NCBI GenBank assembly: GCA_029838195.1
Contig: JALGVJ010000038.1
Location: forward strand, 1-64,000
Reading direction: 5' to 3'
DNA from: Promethearchaeota archaeon
Lineage (GTDB): Archaea > Asgardarchaeota > Lokiarchaeia > Sigyniarchaeales > SOKP01
Length of the DNA stretch: 64,000 nucleotides
The notes beneath the pieces are model-generated. The model was not told the origin of the DNA and did no database searches. It saw nothing but the letters and a program-made list of their open reading frames with translations. This document shows positions 61,567 through 64,000 of the stretch, in pieces. The position numbers and the translations under genes were made by a program. Numbering within the stretch: position 1 is the stretch's first letter; every line of letters starts with the position of its first letter.

Positions 61567-62721
61567 ATGGGTTTATCAAAAAGAGAACGAGTCATTCGAA
61601 CTTTAGAACTTGAAGAACCGGATATGGTTCCCATTCATAACATGGGTTTTGAACGCACGAGCAAGGTATTTCAAGTTTTTCTTAAATCAGAAGAGCGGAA
61701 ACAATGCATGACACGAGTTAAGAGTAAAATTTCAAAGAAAAAATATTTGCTGACGGAACAGCGATTCTGGAATGTCGATATAATCGAGATGGACCCCTTC
61801 GGACCGAATAAATTAAAATATCGCTTACAACCTGCTCCTCCGGAATTTCCGAATTGCCGTCTTGATCCGCTCACCGGAAAAATTACTAAAAATGTTAAAC
61901 AAGTAGATACGGGTTTGGATTATACATGGTACGTGGATGGTTATTTTAAAACACCGGAAATTTTATATAGCTATTGGGATCAATACGGACGCCCTTCAGA
62001 GAATATAAATGAAAAGATTAATTATTCACCTCAAATCTGGAACGATTTTGTTGAAGTAGTGGCTCCATATTTTTATCCCATGGCATTAACTCCCATTAAC
62101 ATGGTAGAAGAATTAATAGGGGGCGTGACTTTTGGCCGTATCGCTTATTACATTCGAAAAGACCCGCAATTCATCCACGATATCATGAAAGAATATACCA
62201 AAACAAATTTAGAAATAATTAAAAGATACAATGAAGCTGGTGTGGAAATCGTCTTTTATGGAGATGATTTGGGGTATAAAGGGCATGCTATTTTTTCAAT
62301 TGAGCATTACAAGAAATTCATACTTCCATATCATGAACAAATTTATCAAGCGTGTAAAAAATATGGCATGTTCGTGGTTCATCATTCTGATGGCTACATA
62401 GACGAGCTCGTTCCTTACATGGTAAACGCCGGTTTGGATTGCATTCAAGCATTAGAACCTACTGCAGGAGTAGATTTGAAAAAGCTAAAAGAAAATCACG
62501 GAGATCGCTTGAGTTTCATGGGAGGAATGGATCATGCCGTTCTGGGATTCGGAACACCGAAGGACATAGAAGAAGAAGTAAAAAGATGCATTAAAGTGGC
62601 AGCTCCAGGAGGAGGTTATTTTGCGGGACCCGGCCATACCATTTTGAATGCGCCTTGGGAAAATATTTTAGCTTTTCGGGATGCTATCGAAAAATATCGC
62701 AAGTATCCTTTAAAATTTTAG
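61567..62721 (+). CDS. Uroporphyrinogen decarboxylase-family (UROD/MtaA-like) protein
   Basis: 384 residues, TIM barrel. Seen are VFYGDDLGYKGHAIFSIEHY, FVVHHSDGYIDELVPYMVNA with a His pair, GLDCIQALEPTAGVDLKKLK, LSFMGGMDHAVLGFGTPKDI and the C-terminal YFAGPGHTILNAPWENIL. The pattern fits the methyltransferase branch of the UROD superfamily (corrinoid/CoM methyltransferases) better than HemE: RTLELEEPDMVPIHNMG replaces the HemE N-terminal motif and there is no heme pathway gene nearby. Substrate unknown. Confidence 0.82.
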   Translation: MGLSKRERVIRTLELEEPDMVPIHNMGFERTSKVFQVFLKSEERKQCMTRVKSKISKKKYLLTEQRFWNVDIIEMDPFGPNKLKYRLQPAPPEFPNCRLDPLTGKITKNVKQVDTGLDYTWYVDGYFKTPEILYSYWDQYGRPSENINEKINYSPQIWNDFVEVVAPYFYPMALTPINMVEELIGGVTFGRIAYYIRKDPQFIHDIMKEYTKTNLEIIKRYNEAGVEIVFYGDDLGYKGHAIFSIEHYKKFILPYHEQIYQACKKYGMFVVHHSDGYIDELVPYMVNAGLDCIQALEPTAGVDLKKLKENHGDRLSFMGGMDHAVLGFGTPKDIEEEVKRCIKVAAPGGGYFAGPGHTILNAPWENILAFRDAIEKYRKYPLKF

Positions 62722-62787
62722 TTTCATATTGCATGCTAAATGTCTCATTTTCAAATCTAAAGCGAAAACAAAAGAAAAAGAATATTA

Positions 62788-63120
62788 TTAAATTAAATTC
62801 AATCTCTTATTTTTTATTTTAATGAATCCACCAGTTCTCATGAGTTCACGCGGTCTTAGAAATTCTTTCCCCGTTTTATCGGCTAATTCGTCCAACATTT
62901 TTGTCTACCTTCCATAATTTTTCTTTCCAGCACCAAAGAGCCCCCGTGTATTCATTCCTGCGAGGTTTGGCTCATCAATAGCTTTGTATCTAGACACATT
63001 CCCTTCTTCTAATAAACGAAATCCCTCATTTACCATCATGGCAATGGCTTATTCAGGATTAAAGAGAACCACTTTTTTTGATTTGTCAATGGAAATCACC
63101 CATAACTCTTGACTTTGTTA
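62788..63120 (-). pseudogene. Remnant of a 3-hydroxyacyl-CoA dehydrogenase C-terminus
   Basis: On the minus strand, codons read AIAMMVNEGFRLLEEGNVSR, YKAIDEPNLAGMNTRGLFGA, GKKNYGR, stop, TKMLDELADKTGKEFLRPRE and LMRTGGFIKIK. This is the C-terminal domain of 3-hydroxyacyl-CoA dehydrogenases (E-G-x-x-x-IDE...GM...RGPF...GKK). There are in-frame stops (before AIAMM and after NYGR) and the NAD-binding domain is missing. Confidence 0.75.
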
Positions 63121-63243
63121 ATTTTTCTTTGATGGCTTTTTTAATATTTATTTTCCCCTTCTAATTTTCATGGAGTTCCAAGTTTTTTTCATTCCGCAGT
63201 CTCAAGACGTCTAAGAATTAAAAAAACTTAATCACATCTCATC

Positions 63244-63651
63244 TTAAATCATCTTTTTTAGTTTATTGTATAAATTCGATAAAAAATTGAGGTGCTTTTT
63301 TAATATTTCCTGGAAATCTTCTTTCTTTACGGATCTTTGGATATTGAAAAATTTATTTAAAGAATTTTTTTCTTCAATCGTAATAATTTCAAAATAGGCT
63401 AAAATATCTTCGATAGTTCCATGTACCATACCCTCTTTTTCCATCTTTTTATATGCTACTCTCTCGGAAAGTTGATATAATTTATTTAAAAAATCGTCCA
63501 ATGTAGAATTAGCGCTTGTAAAGCAGGATTCATTCTCAAGAAACGTAGGAGCAGGCATGTCCGCTATCATTTTTAATTTAGAGAAACTATTCTCCATGGC
63601 CATTAATAAGTTTTTAATATTGTATTTTTCCTTCATGATTGTCAATACCAT
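63244..63651 (-). CDS. Hypothetical helical protein, 135 residues
   Basis: Entirely helical by composition: MAMENSFSKLKMIADMPAPT, then LDDFLNKLYQLSERVAYKKM, TIEDILAYFEIITIEEKNSL and LKKHLNFLSNLYNKLKKMI. An internal start MKEKYNIKNLL (6 residues in) is possible. No family recognised. Confidence 0.5.
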   Translation of the reverse strand: MVLTIMKEKYNIKNLLMAMENSFSKLKMIADMPAPTFLENESCFTSANSTLDDFLNKLYQLSERVAYKKMEKEGMVHGTIEDILAYFEIITIEEKNSLNKFFNIQRSVKKEDFQEILKKHLNFLSNLYNKLKKMI

Positions 63652-64000
63652 GTTGGATAAATTAGTAGTTGACTTAATTACTAAATTATTAAAAATTTCG
63701 ATAAATCTAATAAACGTTAAATCTTATATTTTAATTTCGGTAACTTTAAAACGATATTAAAATTAATACATTCTAAGACGAAGATAATTAATAAGTTGTT
63801 TAGATATTAATGACTAAATATAATTATAAAACATGAAGTGTAAAAAAAGAATAAATACAATATACTATAAAAAACAACCCATGACTCTCCCCCATAAAGC
63901 CTGGATTTTTGTCTTTTGGTTGGTGTAATGAATTTACGCCATAATTTCGCCCTCCTTTTTTTTAGAATTTTATTGGCCTTGTACTGAGGTCTTTTTATGG
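63652..64000. other. AT-rich end of window
   Basis: 349 nt. No gene seen; the strand and content of the next gene are beyond the edge. Confidence 0.5.

Noticed and set aside
1..64000. tRNA or rRNA genes
   Set aside because: Scanned by eye for T-loop GGTTCRA patterns with pairing stems and for conserved rRNA stretches; none supportable.

Overview
The window reads as a chromosomal segment of an AT-rich, anaerobic archaeon. Archaeal character comes from a formylmethanofuran dehydrogenase (Fwd) cluster, HdrABC with an MvhD-type subunit, an archaeal Ogg2-type glycosylase, and a NusA-like KH protein. The mix of Fwd/Hdr metabolism, GPH-type transporters, a UROD-family protein, an H+-pyrophosphatase and coiled-coil proteins built from MDKRFE repeats fits an Asgard (Lokiarchaeia-like) or similar heterotrophic or acetogenic archaeon. 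No rRNA, tRNA or eukaryotic-signature gene was seen to fix the placement, so this is inference.

Layout. 1-1.5 kb: the trailer end of a CRISPR array (21 repeats in view; leader off the left edge). 1.8-5.4 kb: two CARF proteins, a Csx14/NE0113-like one and a Cas02710-type CARF-HEPN ribonuclease, with a decayed gene and a 3 x 21-bp tandem repeat between them. 6.3-18 kb: an accessory, defence-rich region. It holds a HEPN/MNT pair, a cluster of very small genes separated by a conserved 34-nt hairpin that looks like a type I-E CRISPR repeat, two 32-residue zinc-ribbon microproteins, a 747-residue TPR protein, an ArdC-like antirestriction protein, a coiled-coil/PD-(D/E)XK protein and a single-chain type IIG restriction-modification enzyme. 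18-25.6 kb: housekeeping and hypothetical genes (HAD phosphatase, KH protein, PfkB kinase, Ogg2, membrane proteins) with a decaying segmental duplication. 26-39.6 kb: a sulfatase, a K+-independent-type H+-PPase, an aconitase-family two-subunit dehydratase, an isocitrate-lyase-superfamily enzyme, an MBL hydrolase and two MFS/GPH transporters. 39.8-43.4 kb: hdrCBA. 44-49.3 kb: UDP-glucose dehydrogenase, a deletion-fused remnant of 2-oxoacid:ferredoxin oxidoreductase, a PD-(D/E)XK plus nucleotidyltransferase fusion and a membrane protein. 49.6-54.3 kb: a duplicated two-component cluster bounded by 91-bp direct repeats. 54.8-58.8 kb: an mvhD - ferredoxin - polyferredoxin - fwdD - fwdB - fwdC operon. 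fwdB carries an internal out-of-frame deletion and fwdA is absent. 59-64 kb: a small membrane protein, an SDR, a zinc-ribbon membrane protein, a UROD-family protein, a 3-hydroxyacyl-CoA dehydrogenase remnant and a hypothetical gene.

How they fit together. HdrABC, MvhD and the Fwd subunits point to ferredoxin/heterodisulfide-linked electron bifurcation and CO2/formyl-methanofuran chemistry of the archaeal Wood-Ljungdahl pathway. The left third is a defence/anti-defence neighbourhood. A recurring theme is decay: at least eight truncated, deleted or fragmentary copies of genes lie in the window, several next to an intact paralogue. The most unusual element is the series of solitary CRISPR-repeat-like hairpins placed 22-29 nt upstream of small ORFs between 7.9 and 11.8 kb.
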